A stretch of 64,000 nucleotides of DNA from Anticarsia gemmatalis. Lineage: Eukaryota; Arthropoda; Insecta; Lepidoptera; Erebidae. Position numbers and translations under genes: made by a program. A model generated the notes under the pieces. That model searched no databases. It was not told where the DNA came from and was given only the letters and a program-made list of their open reading frames with translations. The DNA lies in NCBI RefSeq assembly GCF_050436995.1, contig NC_134756.1:3038001-3102000 (forward strand). Direction: 5' to 3'. This document shows positions 24,116 to 35,336 of the stretch, piece by piece; within the stretch, counting starts at the first letter, position 1; each line of letters begins with the position of its first letter.

Positions 24116-25169
24116 TTTAGTGCTCTTTACTTATACAATAAAATACATTTAGCGTTAAGCTTCAAAACATTTTGTATAAGAGTTTATAATGCTCGATAAC
24201 TTGTAAATAAGTGCTTGGTGATAATAATATATTACTTTATGTAACCATAATCTGTAACGTTAGAAACAAAGTAAACGTGCTCTTTTCATACGTCGCAGTG
24301 TTTATCAGCTGTGACGGATATAGGTTAATATTGTTGCCTTCAGTGATAACAACTATGCAGGTGGGAAAGGGAAATTTCCTAGCTGGTAATTGCGATATTT
24401 ACTTTTTGTATACTTAATTACTTATATATAGGCTATAAAATTTCTCCATATCTACTGGTTCATATAGTAACGGTTTTACAGTTTTAACATTTCGATTTGT
24501 ATTCAAAAAGATTTCAAATAGTCTTTCCATCGGTATTGGTTAGTTAAGGTCTTAATCTTTCAGGATTGAATGGTTTACTAAGTGGCAGACGAAACTTAAG
24601 TTAGTTGTTATAATTAAATCATTAAGTAAATCATGATTATAAATATGTTGAGCAGACTATGCAAGTAGTGGCTGACGTTCTTTGGTAACCCTTATCTCTA
24701 TAGAAAACGCGTGATTTTATGTGTATATGTATGTAAATAATATCATAGCGAAGCATGATTCATAGAACAATAAAATCTAGTAATATTTTATCTCAATTTC
24801 ACGACGTCTGACCTTAGCTTTCTTGTTCAGTTAAACGAATATGTTCCGTGTACAGACTGGTCGATGGTCAAGTGTATCGTGCAGACGATGTCTTAAACTT
24901 TTATGTTATTGTCCGTTTTGCGGTCAGATCTCAACCTTGTAGAGGTTTTGAGCTTTCGAAGTTCAATGTTTGTGCGATTTGTATAATGGTTCTAGTTTAT
25001 GCGTCTGTTGATTCAAAAATTTCAAGTTGTGGTGATATTAAATATCTATTTTGGTAAATAACTCTTAAGCTAAGCGCTGATATTACTTGTCTGTCACTTG
25101 TTTGTTTCGGAGTATTTTCTCATTGGCTCTACCTTTCGAACTGGTTGTAAACTCACTTTCTGTATCATT
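24116..25169. other. non-coding, nothing recognised
   Basis: AT-rich; two + frames of 68-69 codons without motifs. Confidence 0.4.
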
Positions 25170-25235
25170 AACTATCGTAAGTACCTTTGACCTAAATGAA
25201 TAAATGATTTGATTTGATTCAAGTTCTCTTCTTAC
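25170..25235 (+). repeat. LINE 3' end with GATTT tail
   Basis: ACCTTTGACCTAAATGAATAAATGATTTGATTTGATT is typical of the 3' terminus of a CR1/Jockey-type LINE in moths. Only the tail remains. Confidence 0.5.
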
Positions 25236-26281
25236 AAGAATCAGTCAATTTTGTCTAGACATATATGTTCTTTGAAGTGTGCTATTATTCGTATATTTTG
25301 TTAAACAATAGTCTATCTTGAATCTTGTTTTAGATCTCCGTTTTGCTTTAATGTCCAGTAACTCCCCACCTTTCCTGACCGTTGTTTATACTAGTACTAG
25401 GAAGTAAGATTATGTCTTATATCGTTAACGGGTTATTGTACTCGGTCTCTATCAAGTGCGTAAGGCGCTAAGTGGCTTACATAATAGTGAAACAAGTTAT
25501 GAACTGTTGTATAATTAGTAAGTTATCAAACATATGCATTCTATGTTTTATAGTTTCTTGACGCTATGTAGCAGTGTAGATTGTGTAGAATCATGTACAA
25601 GATAAATTCAAAAACTAGGATGAATTTATTAAGGTATGTTAGGCAGAATTTATATGATACCTCTTGGGTTATGAGTCCAACTTGCGACTTCGGTTAGTAC
25701 AATGCGTTAAAATAAAAGGCAAGACATTATGCGTGTTCCCGTATTCTATAGTATAGGTAAGTAATATAGGTCATCAATATTTGATGGTTGTATAGAGGAA
25801 ATTTGCCGTGCAGTGTGAATTAAGGCAGACAAAAAATTCTAAACACTGACTTTTTTTCTTTGTCAAAAAAAAAAGTTCTTATAACATTATTTAAGGGTTA
25901 TATACACTATGTTAAAGATATCTACGAAAATTCTCAAGCATTTAGAAAGTACAATGCCAAGGCTGATCAAAGCTTAGTACAAAGCACAATGTTCAATAAT
26001 CTCTCTATACAAAAGGTAAAACTTCGACAATACCCTGTACAAAGCATGTCATAGTTCAATGCTCATAGCTAATACCGGTATCGGTCACGTTCTTATCCGA
26101 CTTATTTGAAGATAACAGGTGAAACTGCGTACCTCAATGTCCGTTTTGTATGAAGGGAAAACTTACCAATTGAGTTTTGATGATAGAGTTTATGTTTTGA
26201 TTTGTGTATTTAGAATTTGTTCGGATGTATGTTGGCTAGAATTCTGGTCTAGCTTTTGTTATTATTTAGTTGATATTTCGA
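25236..26281. other. non-coding, nothing recognised
   Basis: AT-rich DNA; no credible frame, RNA gene or repeat. Confidence 0.4.
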
Positions 26282-26570
26282 TCAAGTACCCGCGGACTTG
26301 GCTCTCTCGCCGGCTAGGCGTTCCGGCTTTAAATTTGGGCATATCGACTTAAAACCTGACGGTGTTCCTTCAACAGTCACGATAAAGTGGCCAGGACGCG
26401 GTACCTACAATTGGATACAGCGGTTCGTACTGCTGGTCGGTACAGTGCCCAAGACCAAGTGGTTTGTACTACTAGTAGGTCCGCAGTAAATCGATAAGGT
26501 CCCGTGGACCCAGACATTTGTACCACTGGTTAGATCTCTGTTTACCATCAGGGTCTAGTAGACCCTTATA
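26282..26570 (+). repeat. unassigned GC-richer fragment, probably transposon-derived
   Basis: A block of higher GC (GTACCCGCGGACTTGGC to GGTCTAGTAGACCC) contains reiterated phrases such as GGTTCGTACTGCTGGTCGGT and GGTTTGTACTACTAGTAGGT. It has two overlapping + frames under 80 codons. The repeated wording suggests an old coding or tandem repeat from a mobile element. I cannot name it. Confidence 0.35.
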
Positions 26571-26946
26571 TTAGTAATTAAGTTATTGTAGTGTGTATAA
26601 ATAATTAAATAGTGTGATTTATTGAAACAGACAGAATTCGCGAAATGCAACAGGAAGCATGAAGTAGAATTTGCATTATTTTGATAAAATAAATTCTTAT
26701 ATTTAAGTGAATTAATCAATTCAGATTCTAGAATACTACAGGAAATGATCTAACAACCTTGAATATAGTTCATTAATATTTAGGAAAAAGACGTCAGCAG
26801 AGGCGCATTGACAAATGGAACTACTATTAATCGTCCAAGTTTTTTATTAATCACTATTTTATATCCTAGATGAACTCATACTCTGAAATTCACTCTTTAT
26901 TATAAATAAATCATTTTGGGCCGTTTATTTTATTCCATATGGCGCA
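26571..26946. other. non-coding spacer
   Basis: AT-rich; nothing recognised. Confidence 0.45.
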
Positions 26947-27178
26947 TATAGCCTAGTTACGCTCACTGGTAAATGATTAGTGAGTTAAGCTAGCCTTGAC
27001 GCGGTTATTCCATAGATGGGTGACCGCTTAGTGGTATTTGAACTGAGCATCTTCGAGTTTCGAATGACACGAAAAAATTTTTCTCCTGGTTTTTGTCAAT
27101 TAAGATAACCGTAGAGACATTTAAAGGCCTTTCAGGCGGCTCGAACATCTTTGACACTAGGTTGAACACTAAACATAC
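26947..27178 (+). repeat. 5S rRNA-derived SINE, copy B
   Basis: It retains the C-box-like GATGGGTGACCGC and the shared body (TCAATTAAGATAACCG, AAAGGCCTTTCAGGCGGCTCGAAC, GACACTAGGTTGA). It is more diverged than copy C at 59.8 kb and has no tail repeat. Confidence 0.72.
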
Positions 27179-27284
27179 AATATATAAAAACCTTAGATGA
27201 AGTTATGCTCGGTCTACTGTGATAAATTAATCGTTTCAGGAAGTTAACAAAGCGAATAAATTACCATTTCCTTTGTGCCCATCA

Positions 27285-27560
27285 AGACCTGTCAGGTTGA
27301 ATAATGTATGTTAGAAAAAATACCGGCCAATTGCGAGTCGAACTCGCGCACAAAAGGTTCCGTACTATTACATCTTTCATCTGTAAAAAATGGCAAGATA
27401 TAACGTTTGTTATATGCCCACTTAAACATACATTATTTAGTATTTGTTATAATTGTTATTATAGCATAACTGGAAATTACGCTTTTTTTTCTCGACTTGT
27501 AGACATGTCACAGATACATCATCTGTGAAAATTTCAACTGTCTAACTATCACGGTACATC
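27285..27560 (+). repeat. interspersed repeat with CGGCCAATTGCGAGTCGAAC
   Basis: The phrase ACCGGCCAATTGCGAGTCG followed by CTCGCGCACAAAAGGTTCCGTA is a degenerate form of a repeat I recall as abundant in lepidopteran introns. Class is uncertain and the 3' boundary is approximate. Confidence 0.45.
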
Positions 27561-27596
27561 AGATAGGGCCTGGTGACAGACAGGCAATGGCGTCTT

Positions 27597-27720
27597 TGTT
27601 TTAAGCTTTTGTCCTTTGGTTCATCATCATCATCATATCAGCCTGTAGACGTCCACTGCTGTACCTAGGCTTCTCCCAACGATGTCCGGTCTAGCGCTTT
27701 AGTTACGGGACCCTAAAACC
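27597..27720 (+). repeat. LINE 3'-end fragment
   Basis: CATCATCATCAT then AGCCTGTAGACGTCCACTGCTG and CTTCTCCCAACGATGTCCGG form a degraded LINE 3' segment with the usual (CAT)n head. The rest of the element is absent. Confidence 0.5.
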
Positions 27721-27893
27721 AAAAAACAAACAAGAGATGGTAAAGAAATGGCGGCCAATGTAACGTATCAATGTACTGGTTTATGTCGTAATATATAATT
27801 GAGGTCACTATTTAGTGATGTAACCTATCAATGTTAGATCCGGCACTAGGTTCCTATACACGTAACTTCATAGTTCACGAGAGGGGCGTTGTA

Positions 27894-28065
27894 TCGATTC
27901 ACTCGATTGTTTATCGACTATTTGAGTAAATATCGATCATTCAATTGGTTATTGATTATTGGATTGTTTAACGACTATTCGATTTTTACCGATTATTCGG
28001 TTTTTAATCGAATATTCGATTGTTTATCGACTATACGATTTGTTCGTCGTTTACTCGATTAATGA
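27894..28065 (+). repeat. degenerate 19-bp tandem array (ATTCGATTGTTTATCGACT)
   Basis: About nine consecutive units of 18-23 bp follow the consensus ATTCGATTGTTTATCGACT. The best-preserved units are at 28013-28031 (exact) and 27978-27996. Units contain ATCGA/TCGATT, which resembles cut/onecut-type homeodomain targets. A simple minisatellite is equally possible. Confidence 0.6.
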
Positions 28066-28892
28066 AGTTGTATTGTTTAATCGTTATTTGATTTGTGTTG
28101 ATTTGTATTCGTTTGTTTTATGTCGGATGCTTTGTTGATTGTTTCTTGTTCCGGACAATAAACCTAGTTGTTTAACGAGATAGTCAGAAACTTTGCGGAA
28201 AAACGTTTTATCACAAAGTTTCGTGGACATAAGCAAAATATTTGGGAATTGGAATAAAAATAAAGTGCCATAATTATAGTCTCTTGGTTTTGGAAGAGTT
28301 TTGTGAGATTATTTTGTGAAACGACTTTAAATAGGAGGTGGTTATCAATTCGGTTCTTGTTATAAGTTTTCTCAAAGCTTTAGCATAGGGAGTGCTTGGA
28401 AGCTGTTTATCATAACCTCTCACCCTATAGTATAATGATCGTTACGTTTGACATTTTAACTGTTTCAAATAACCATACTTATAACACGGTAATGATGCAT
28501 CTACCTTCTACTTACTCAACGGATACAGTAATAATCCGATGATATTTCACTATAAAATATTCGTATGCAATTGCTTACTTTACATAGTTTATATTAACCA
28601 TAATTCACGATGGAACCGGCTAAAGGAGTTGCCAATTTGGCACATTCAACCGCTGCCTAGTTCAAGTAAACCTTCTTGGTTTGTAGGACATTGTACTGAT
28701 TTTATGACTTCATGGCAAATGCAGAAGCTTATTGTGCAGTGTCCTGCCAAGGAAATTGCTGTAAAAATTGGTTTTGTGATGACAAATATGTGATTTTTTC
28801 TGATTTCTCCACTTCTAGATAAGTCTACGGATTGTAAAACACATAATAGTTTGGAATTAATCGGCTTTGCCGGGCGGTAAAACAGAATATGT
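28066..28892. other. non-coding with one unassigned 84-codon frame
   Basis: The + frame 28539-28793 has varied composition in its second half (RWNRLKELPIWHIQPLP) but no known motif. It is left uncalled; it may be a transposon remnant. Confidence 0.35.
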
Positions 28893-29381
28893 ATATGTTA
28901 CTGTAAAAGCCCGAACGGTGGTAAATCCTAAGATTTTCCGGTATAACCTAAGATTTACCAACTCGCAATGGTAAAAGTCCGAACAATTCTTTTCTTTCGA
29001 ACTTTTACCTATATTCACTTGATGATGTCGAGATGTCGCCGGAGCCCCGCTACGCGGGGCTCCTCCTTCTGGGTGGTTAAAAAAAAATAACCACGAAGGC
29101 TAAGGTGGGAGCTTCGCTTCGCTCGCTCCCACCTTAGCCTTCTAACCTAACCTACCCATGTCGCTATGCCCGAAACTCCTTCTTTATAAGTATGTCACAG
29201 TATATAGTTATACCGTGAAATAGTTATAAACATAGTTATGAAGAAGGATTTTTTTATATATCGTAACATAGTTTTTAAACTCTGGCTTGTTCGGACTTTT
29301 ACCATTGAGAGTTGGTAAATCTTAGGTTTTACCGGAAAATCTTAGGATTTACCACAGTTCGGGCTTTTACAGTAACATATA
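28893..29381. mobile_element. foldback DNA element with about 90-bp inverted repeats and inner hairpins
   Basis: Left arm TGTTACTGTAAAAGCCCGAAC through ATGGTAAAAGTCCGAAC is matched by the reverse complement at 29285-29377. Between the arms are three perfect or near-perfect hairpins: GGAGCCCCGC/GCGGGGCTCC (29041-29063), GTGGTTA/TAACCAC with flanking CCTTC/GAAGG, and AAGGCTAAGGTGGGAGC with its complement (29096-29141). No protein is encoded. It is a non-autonomous foldback element of unknown superfamily; the flanks are too AT-rich to fix a target duplication. Confidence 0.75.
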
Positions 29382-30155
29382 TAATATATGCAAATGAACC
29401 CGATCGGCACAAGCTGAACAAGTGCTGTAATTACTTCGAGTCGGTTTTGTTGTTCGATAAATATTGCCGAACCTAGTCTTAGTCGTGAAACTAGTCCTTA
29501 GTTGAATTTAGTCTGGGAGGAGTTACTTTAATGATGCGAAGATTTTTTCAAATTCTAAACTTTTTATATTCTAAAGGTAGTTCCCGTCAGTGGTAGATCG
29601 TAAGAAAGTTTTTGATAAGGCTTTGATGACTAAAGCATTCTTTTCTTACTTTAAAATGAAGAATGAGAACTGAAGGAATATATCTAACTGTTTACAGATT
29701 GCTTGCAACGAAGAATCCAGCAACAATTTATGTTAGTTTTTTCTCCAAGTTATTGTTACAAAGAAATTGATATCAAAGATCCGTGATCCAAATACTGATT
29801 GTATAAAAAGTAAACAAGCAATACTTCGCGGTCACATATCTAGATGCCCTTATTGAAGCTAACGATGCCAAGACTGAATTATTCATAAGAACAGACCGGC
29901 GAAGAAATAAAAGTGCAGTACCTACCAATTTATATGGTAATTGTGAGAATGGAGTAAAGGGAACGTTTTACTCACCATATAGCGTACTTACTACTGTTTT
30001 AAAGTTTCGGATTCCTTTATCATGTAAATACGACCGAATATTTTTTTATGTTCTTTGTTTAGCTGGGATTATAGACGGAGTATAATTAACAGCTTTCAAA
30101 GATGATTAGTTTAAAAGTAATCCATCCTTTTCCGACAGTGGTTACGGTAGTTGCA
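29382..30155. other. non-coding, nothing recognised
   Basis: AT-rich DNA with no credible frame. Confidence 0.45.
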
Positions 30156-30159
30156 TATC

Positions 30160-30350
30160 CAACCCTGGTTTCCGAGTACATTTAGCGGTAATTCTTTTTT
30201 TATATGAGTATAAACTATTGAATAGATTAACTACCGATAAATGTACTTCAGAAAACGGGGGTTAGTGATTATCGTATTATGTGCCTAACCCCGCCCTTGT
30301 TCGGGAGGAGACCCTTGTCCAAGTTCAATGGGACAGTAATGCGTTCAAAA
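30160..30350 (+). repeat. MITE (GGTTTCCGAG family) plus retroposon 3' scrap
   Basis: Arms ACCCTGGTTTCCGAGTACATTTAGCGG and CCGATAAATGTACTTCAGAAAACGGGGGTT flank a short core with TATAAACTATTGAATAG. At 30285-30345 CCGCCCTTGTTCGGGAGGAGACCCTTGTCC matches the 3' segment at 14.9 and 24.05 kb. Confidence 0.6.
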
Positions 30351-30789
30351 AATGCCTCTTATTTCCCGGTTATTGCTTTCAAACTCAATTGAAACCACTC
30401 TATTAAAACAATAATAAAATTAACTCTCGTATTCACGCATGAACAGCAAAGCCTTACATAACAGCACGACTAATAAGGAACTATGAAACCTAGCTTAATA
30501 ATATGATGTAACACAATCATTATATCTGAGCTACAAGTGATAACTGAATTACAATCTGAATGTTATGGCTACTAAATTGTTTAGTTAATAAACTTCCGTA
30601 AATATACTGCTATTTAAAACTGCTTTTTGATTAAGCTTTCTTGGTTTACGATCAAGTATAATTAAATTTTCTTATATCAAATATTTCACTATTATCTTGA
30701 ATCAAGAAGGGGTTTTGATATTTTGTCTTCATAATTTGCTTTGATCGTTGCAAAGTTTTCATGGGCAGCTGGACTCAAAATTCTAGCTT
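30351..30789. other. non-coding, nothing recognised
   Basis: AT-rich. Confidence 0.45.
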
Positions 30790-30912
30790 TGTTAATTTGC
30801 TAATATTTTACCCCCTTTCCGAGCTAGTACCTAGTAGATTCAGTAATTGTAACGACTATCATAAGTGTCAATATTTGACACAAATTAATAAATGATTTGA
30901 TTTTGATTTTGG
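30790..30912 (+). repeat. LINE 3' end
   Basis: CCCCCTTTCCGAGCTAGTACC, ACGACTATCATAAGTGTCAA and AATAAATGATTTGATTTTG form an intact-looking LINE 3' untranslated end; the coding part is missing (5' truncation). Confidence 0.6.
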
Positions 30913-31285
30913 AATTTATGGGCCGTTTACAGTAAAACAGAAAGGAGCAACAAATACCTAAACTGCGTATTAATTTACTTGTCTTTAGAATATGTGTACA
31001 GAAGTATGTGACCAATTTAAACCTCATTAGACTAATAGAGTTCTATACTTTATTAATCTAATGAACGGTTGTCGAACACCTTACGTTGTATGATTGATGC
31101 ACATCACAGCGTAATGGAGTCTATACATACACTACTAAATCGCCAACATGCCGACAATTGTTGACGACTAGATGTTCGCGAGCAAGTCGGCGTTTTGGAG
31201 CCTTTCCCTATTACCCTATTACAAAGACTTCGTGGTCTGTCTGTCTGACTGCGTGTATGTCACCAGGCTGTATCTCATGAATTTT
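30913..31285. other. non-coding spacer
   Basis: AT-rich; no gene recognised. Confidence 0.45.
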
Positions 31286-31473
31286 AAAGAAAAATCTCAC
31301 ACGGGGAACTTTTTTTGTGTCTTGTACAAACACCGGTTACAAGGTGCAACCAGAGCTGAAACAACTGTCCGTGGATCAGAAATATTTGTTTCGTGTGGGA
31401 ATCGAACCCACGACATCCCAACGCACCGGTAGTGGCGTAGTGACTACCATAACAACTGTGCAACAGAGGCCGT
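31286..31473 (-). repeat. tRNA-derived SINE (family 1), minus strand
   Basis: On the minus strand the head carries GGTAGTCACTACGCCACTACC, then the B-box GGGTTCGATTCCC, then the body (ATCCACGGACAGTTGTTTCAGC, CTCTGGTTGCACC). Body motifs match the copies at 5.1 and 12.5 kb. Confidence 0.7.
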
Positions 31474-31899
31474 CAAAAATAACATTTGTCGGCGACTTTA
31501 GTGTGTAGAGTCAATAATGCAAGTGATCATAAGAATCTGTTTTTGTTTGTAATTACTTCTGTATGCTAATGTGCAGATGTCAAGGTAAATTGAGACCTTA
31601 ATTTAATAGCTTGGACATGATTGCATTCTATTTGATTGGTATGATGATTAGGTTTGTGTGTTTATTATCTAAAGATTGTTATTTAGCTTAGAGAATCCTG
31701 TGTTATGTTGCGATGTATCTTTAACAAAGTACGTACCTACGCAGCTACTAACTTTTGCTCTTTGAATTATTTACATAGCAAAGAGATACTAAGATTTGTA
31801 AGCAACAAAAATTTTATAGATTCTTACCGAAGGGTTATTGTGTTACCCAGAGTTGTACTGAGGCAATCGATCTATGTAAAATATTGTTATTCATCGGCA
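31474..31899. other. non-coding spacer
   Basis: A 69-codon + frame (31705-31914) has no motif. Nothing else seen. Confidence 0.4.
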
Positions 31900-31972
31900 T
31901 CCAATGAGATTTGAAGCCGACTCCAACATAGTTGGAAAAAAGACTAGGCTGATGATGATACTGTTATTAACT
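31900..31972 (+). repeat. RTE-type LINE 3' tail
   Basis: GCCGACTCCAACATAGTTGG followed by AAAAAAGACTAGGCTGATGATGAT is the characteristic 3' end of an RTE-like LINE in Lepidoptera (recalled, not searched). Confidence 0.55.
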
Positions 31973-32004
31973 ACATCGGTCTTACAAACATCGTTGATAA
32001 TACA

Positions 32005-32296
32005 ATGCCATCAAAAACATTCTGTAAAAACCTCAAGTTTCGCCGTAAAAGGTTGTGAGATCTATGTAATACCAAGTCGATTAATCTATTTAGTCTCTAC
32101 TTAAAGGACCTTCTGTCTTAAGTTATTACGTATGTTATTATCATGCCAATTTAAAAAAAAATACGTTTAAAACAAATAGACCGACCTGGCCATCGCATGA
32201 TTTGATTATTAGTATGTATCACACTACACAGCACGACGAGAAGTTAATGCTCCTGCAATGTTAATGGCGAATTTGTGTTTTCTTGCGATGACCAAG
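32005..32296 (-). repeat. truncated copy of the 468-bp palindromic element
   Basis: It begins ATGCCATCAAAAACATTCTG and runs through the arm, the spacer (GCACGACGAGAAGTTAATGC) and about 15 bases of the second arm (GCGATGACCAAG), then stops. Compared with the full copy at 56850-57317 it is inverted and lacks the second arm. Confidence 0.75.
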
Positions 32297-33329
32297 CCGT
32301 GCCCCCAGATTCTGTTAGAACATTCAATATTCAGTCTGCAACATTTCATCGCTCGTCTTGTAAACATGTAGACTCAAAAAACAACCTTTCCTTACATATT
32401 ACCCACATTATTGACATAATGTGAAAGATTTACACACATGGCGCGTCAACATGAGTGTGTATTGTTCGTCTGTTTGTTTGTATGTCACTCGAGAGCTGAG
32501 TAAATATACTGAGTACATATTGAGGTTTGTCTTTGTGGAGGGTTTAGATAACTTAGTGTATTCGAGCATTTGTGGTAGGAAGGAGAATTATGATGCTTAT
32601 ACTTTCTTGATAAAAGTTGTGATAGTATAACTTGTATACTTTCGCATCGATCATCTTATATTATTCAGGAATTAACGCGATTATGAATGACATGAAATAA
32701 CTCTTAATTGGTAGACTATAGATTACAAATATATACCAAATGTAGTTAAATATAAGGTAAGAGGTACTAAGGTCGGCCTTATTGCACAGAGGTAATCTAT
32801 TACATGTTATACTTTGGTTTTCTTGACATTTCGGCACAAGTTACACTGCCTGTTATTGCAGGGAAAACAATGGCGCGTTTATTCTACTCTTACATTGTAT
32901 GTTGTAATTTACTTATCACTTAGTAATTTCTCTTCAGCTAAATTTCTCAAACAAAAGCTTGCGATTCTAGTGAAAGTTAATCCCTGATTTCGTTCAGATG
33001 ATAATTAAATCGTATTCTAATTTACTACATATAGCATTTCGCTTTTCTCCAATAAACGTTGAATAAACTATCGTTATAATAATAGTGTAATATTTCAAGC
33101 AAACTTGCGAAGTCGTAAACCAGATAATTTACGAACATTTAGTGTAACTAACTCACCTGTTCACTAGAAACTTAAGAGAAATGTGTCAAACGCTTTCAAA
33201 CTATAACCAATACAAAATGCGAGAACATTTGACACAATTTCTTCAAGTCAATAGAAACTACATAATAGAAATCTAGTGAATCACTAAAATAATATAACAT
33301 ACGTAACATAACGCCTGTTATATTTGAAG
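32297..33329. other. non-coding, nothing certain
   Basis: At 32825-32880 CTTGACATTTCGGCACAAG recurs in related form at 60.5 kb, so it is likely a small repeat fragment. No gene seen. Confidence 0.4.
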
Positions 33330-33575
33330 GTGTAGGCAGATGTAGCACGGAGTGAGCCCATTGCCATAATATACCGGGTACGTTACCAAATTCTGGGCTA
33401 TTATTGATGACTAGCTGACTCGCGCAACTTCGCTTGCGTTTTTGCCCCGTTTTTGTAACATTTTTTACTGGTAATCTGCTCCTATTGGTGAAATAATTTT
33501 TCAAATCGGACCATAGTTCCTGAGATTAGCGCGTTCAAATAAACAAACAAACAAACTCTTCAGGTATAGATACTC
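33330..33575 (-). repeat. SINE family 2 fragment next to a partial Lep1 Helitron
   Basis: At 33370-33405 ATACCGGGTACGTTACCAAATTCTGGGCTA is SINE family 2 body. From 33411 CTAGCTGACTCGCGCAAC begins a minus-strand Lep1 copy that keeps the 3' CTAG end and AACTTCGCTTGCG, but it is internally deleted and lacks the TCTATACTAATATTAT 5' end. Confidence 0.65.
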
Positions 33576-34416
33576 TAATATAAATTAGAAGGCCAGTAAT
33601 CACTTTACCCTACTCAGGAATTAACCCGAAAAGTTGTAATCAGCTGTCATATATCCTATCGCAGAGCACAGAGGCAGTTTAAAATAATATAATTCGTGTG
33701 AATATTTGAAATTAAAATTATTTTAACAAAAGAAATCTTGGAGATGTACTGCTTTCATAGAATACTATCTGACCATCTTTTCGGTTAGAAATTTTAGAAC
33801 AAAAAAGTGCTCTGATAACACTTGAGTCGGAAAACGAAAGTGTTCATTGTTTGTAAACTGACGCAGTACAAATACGGATAATTACTAATGCCAATTTCTA
33901 TTGAAAACTTGGTTAACGCCCGGTATCAATAATCAATCGCTAGTAATTATAAAATCCGATCAAGTTGGTTTACTTCGACATAAGTAGATTCGAGGTAATG
34001 TCAAATCGTACTCCAAAGTTGCAAAGTAAAATGAATTCTGGTTTAAACTGAAACTAACTGCAGAGTTTGATTCAGATTATGTTGATTTTACACTAGAATT
34101 CGAATTACAACCCGAGTTAGTCAACTGTTATCTAGATAATTTAATAAATGTCTTTAAAATATCACAGAATTTTACTATGGTTCGTCTATCCATTACCACG
34201 ATAGCTTATTGATTTCGGTCATAACTCACGTGTTATTGTACAAAATGTAAAAGGATGACCTATGGCTAGCTTACAAGGCCGACGAGGTATCATCCTAATT
34301 AATTACCTTCATGTATCTGTTATTAACATGACACTATTGGACAGATTACTAACGGATAAATATGCAAACGTGTGTGTCTTAAGACATAATACGTGAGGAG
34401 ATATGATAAAGAAGGT
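33576..34416. other. non-coding left flank of the errantivirus
   Basis: AT-rich; nothing recognised. It ends with AGGT (34413-34416), the target duplication. Confidence 0.5.
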
Positions 34417-34783
34417 AGTTATGCATCCTGCTAGGCCTCTACAAACAATAGCAATAGGTTAGAGAACAATAATCAATGGGTTAGAGTTACGGTGTCAAAT
34501 GCTAGTTGGTCAATTACTGTAACTTTAATGAGCGCCAAAACTATAACCATTTGATTAACGATTACTTGTTCACTGTTAAGACCATTTATGAATACCATGA
34601 TTGTATGTATCACGCCATAGCGGATACCACGTGACTAAAACCACATGTATAAAAGCTTTGTCATTTGTACCATAATCCAGTTCTGTTCCTGTAATTGTCT
34701 CGGCTTGATGCTCTGCGAGCACACCTTTATTTTAATCAAATAAATATATTTTTTTAAATAAAGTGCTGTCCATTAATTTGACT
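34417..34783 (+). repeat. 5' LTR
   Basis: Starts AGTTATGC and ends ATTTGACT. TATAAAA lies at 34648-34654, with a candidate start near CCAGTTC about 30 bases downstream, and AATAAA signals lie close to the 3' end (34756-34762). It reads as identical to the 3' LTR, implying very recent insertion. Confidence 0.95.
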
Positions 34784-34801
34784 GGCGCAGTCGGGTCGGA
34801 T
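34784..34801 (+). other. primer-binding site, tRNA-Ser type
   Basis: TGGCGCAGTCGGGTCGGA follows the LTR directly. The first 12 bases match the complement of an insect tRNA-Ser 3' end (CCA included), the usual primer of several errantivirus lineages. Confidence 0.85.
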
Positions 34802-35039
34802 CTTAAGTTCGCGTAAAGTTCGTCGTTCCGTACACAAAAATCGGTACTTCGCGGCAACTAACAGCCTGACTAAGATTCGAAGAACTTACAAATTTCGTCA
34901 AATACCGCATCGGGCAGCAGCAGCATCTCGCTAACATCGTTCAAGACAGCAACTCGGCATGGGCAGCAGCAGTTTACTGTGAGTAAATCCTTATTCGCAC
35001 TGTTTCCATAACCCCGTGTCTATCCTTATATATCTAACT

Positions 35040-35300
35040 GGACCAAACATCGCTAAGTTGATATATCCACTCGTATTTTCGGTCAAAATCGCGGAATCTA
35101 CGATTAGTTATAGTTTTCACTTGTATTTTTCGACAAAAATCGCGAAATCTACAATTAGTTATAGTATTTACTTGTATTTTTCGACAAAAATCGCGAAATC
35201 TACATTTAGTATAGGAACGTGTCTTTTCGGACAAACATAGCCGAATCTACACTTAGTTTAAGCGTATATATCGGACAAAAATCGCCGAATATACTTTATT
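35040..35300 (+). repeat. leader tandem repeat, about six degenerate units
   Basis: The unit core GACAAAAATCGCGAAATCTAC recurs near 35083, 35133, 35184, 35231 and 35275, with a weaker copy at 35042; spacing is 51, 51, 47 and 44 bases. Placement between the primer site and gag is like that of the insulator repeats in the gypsy leader. No known insulator motif is recognised, so the function is inferred from position only. Confidence 0.75.
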
Positions 35301-35336
35301 AATCTTTTGCCCTAAAAATAATATATATTTGTAAAA

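Noticed and set aside
29140..29160. Insect telomeric CCTAA repeats
   Set aside because: Only two units occur, inside a foldback element; too short to mean anything.
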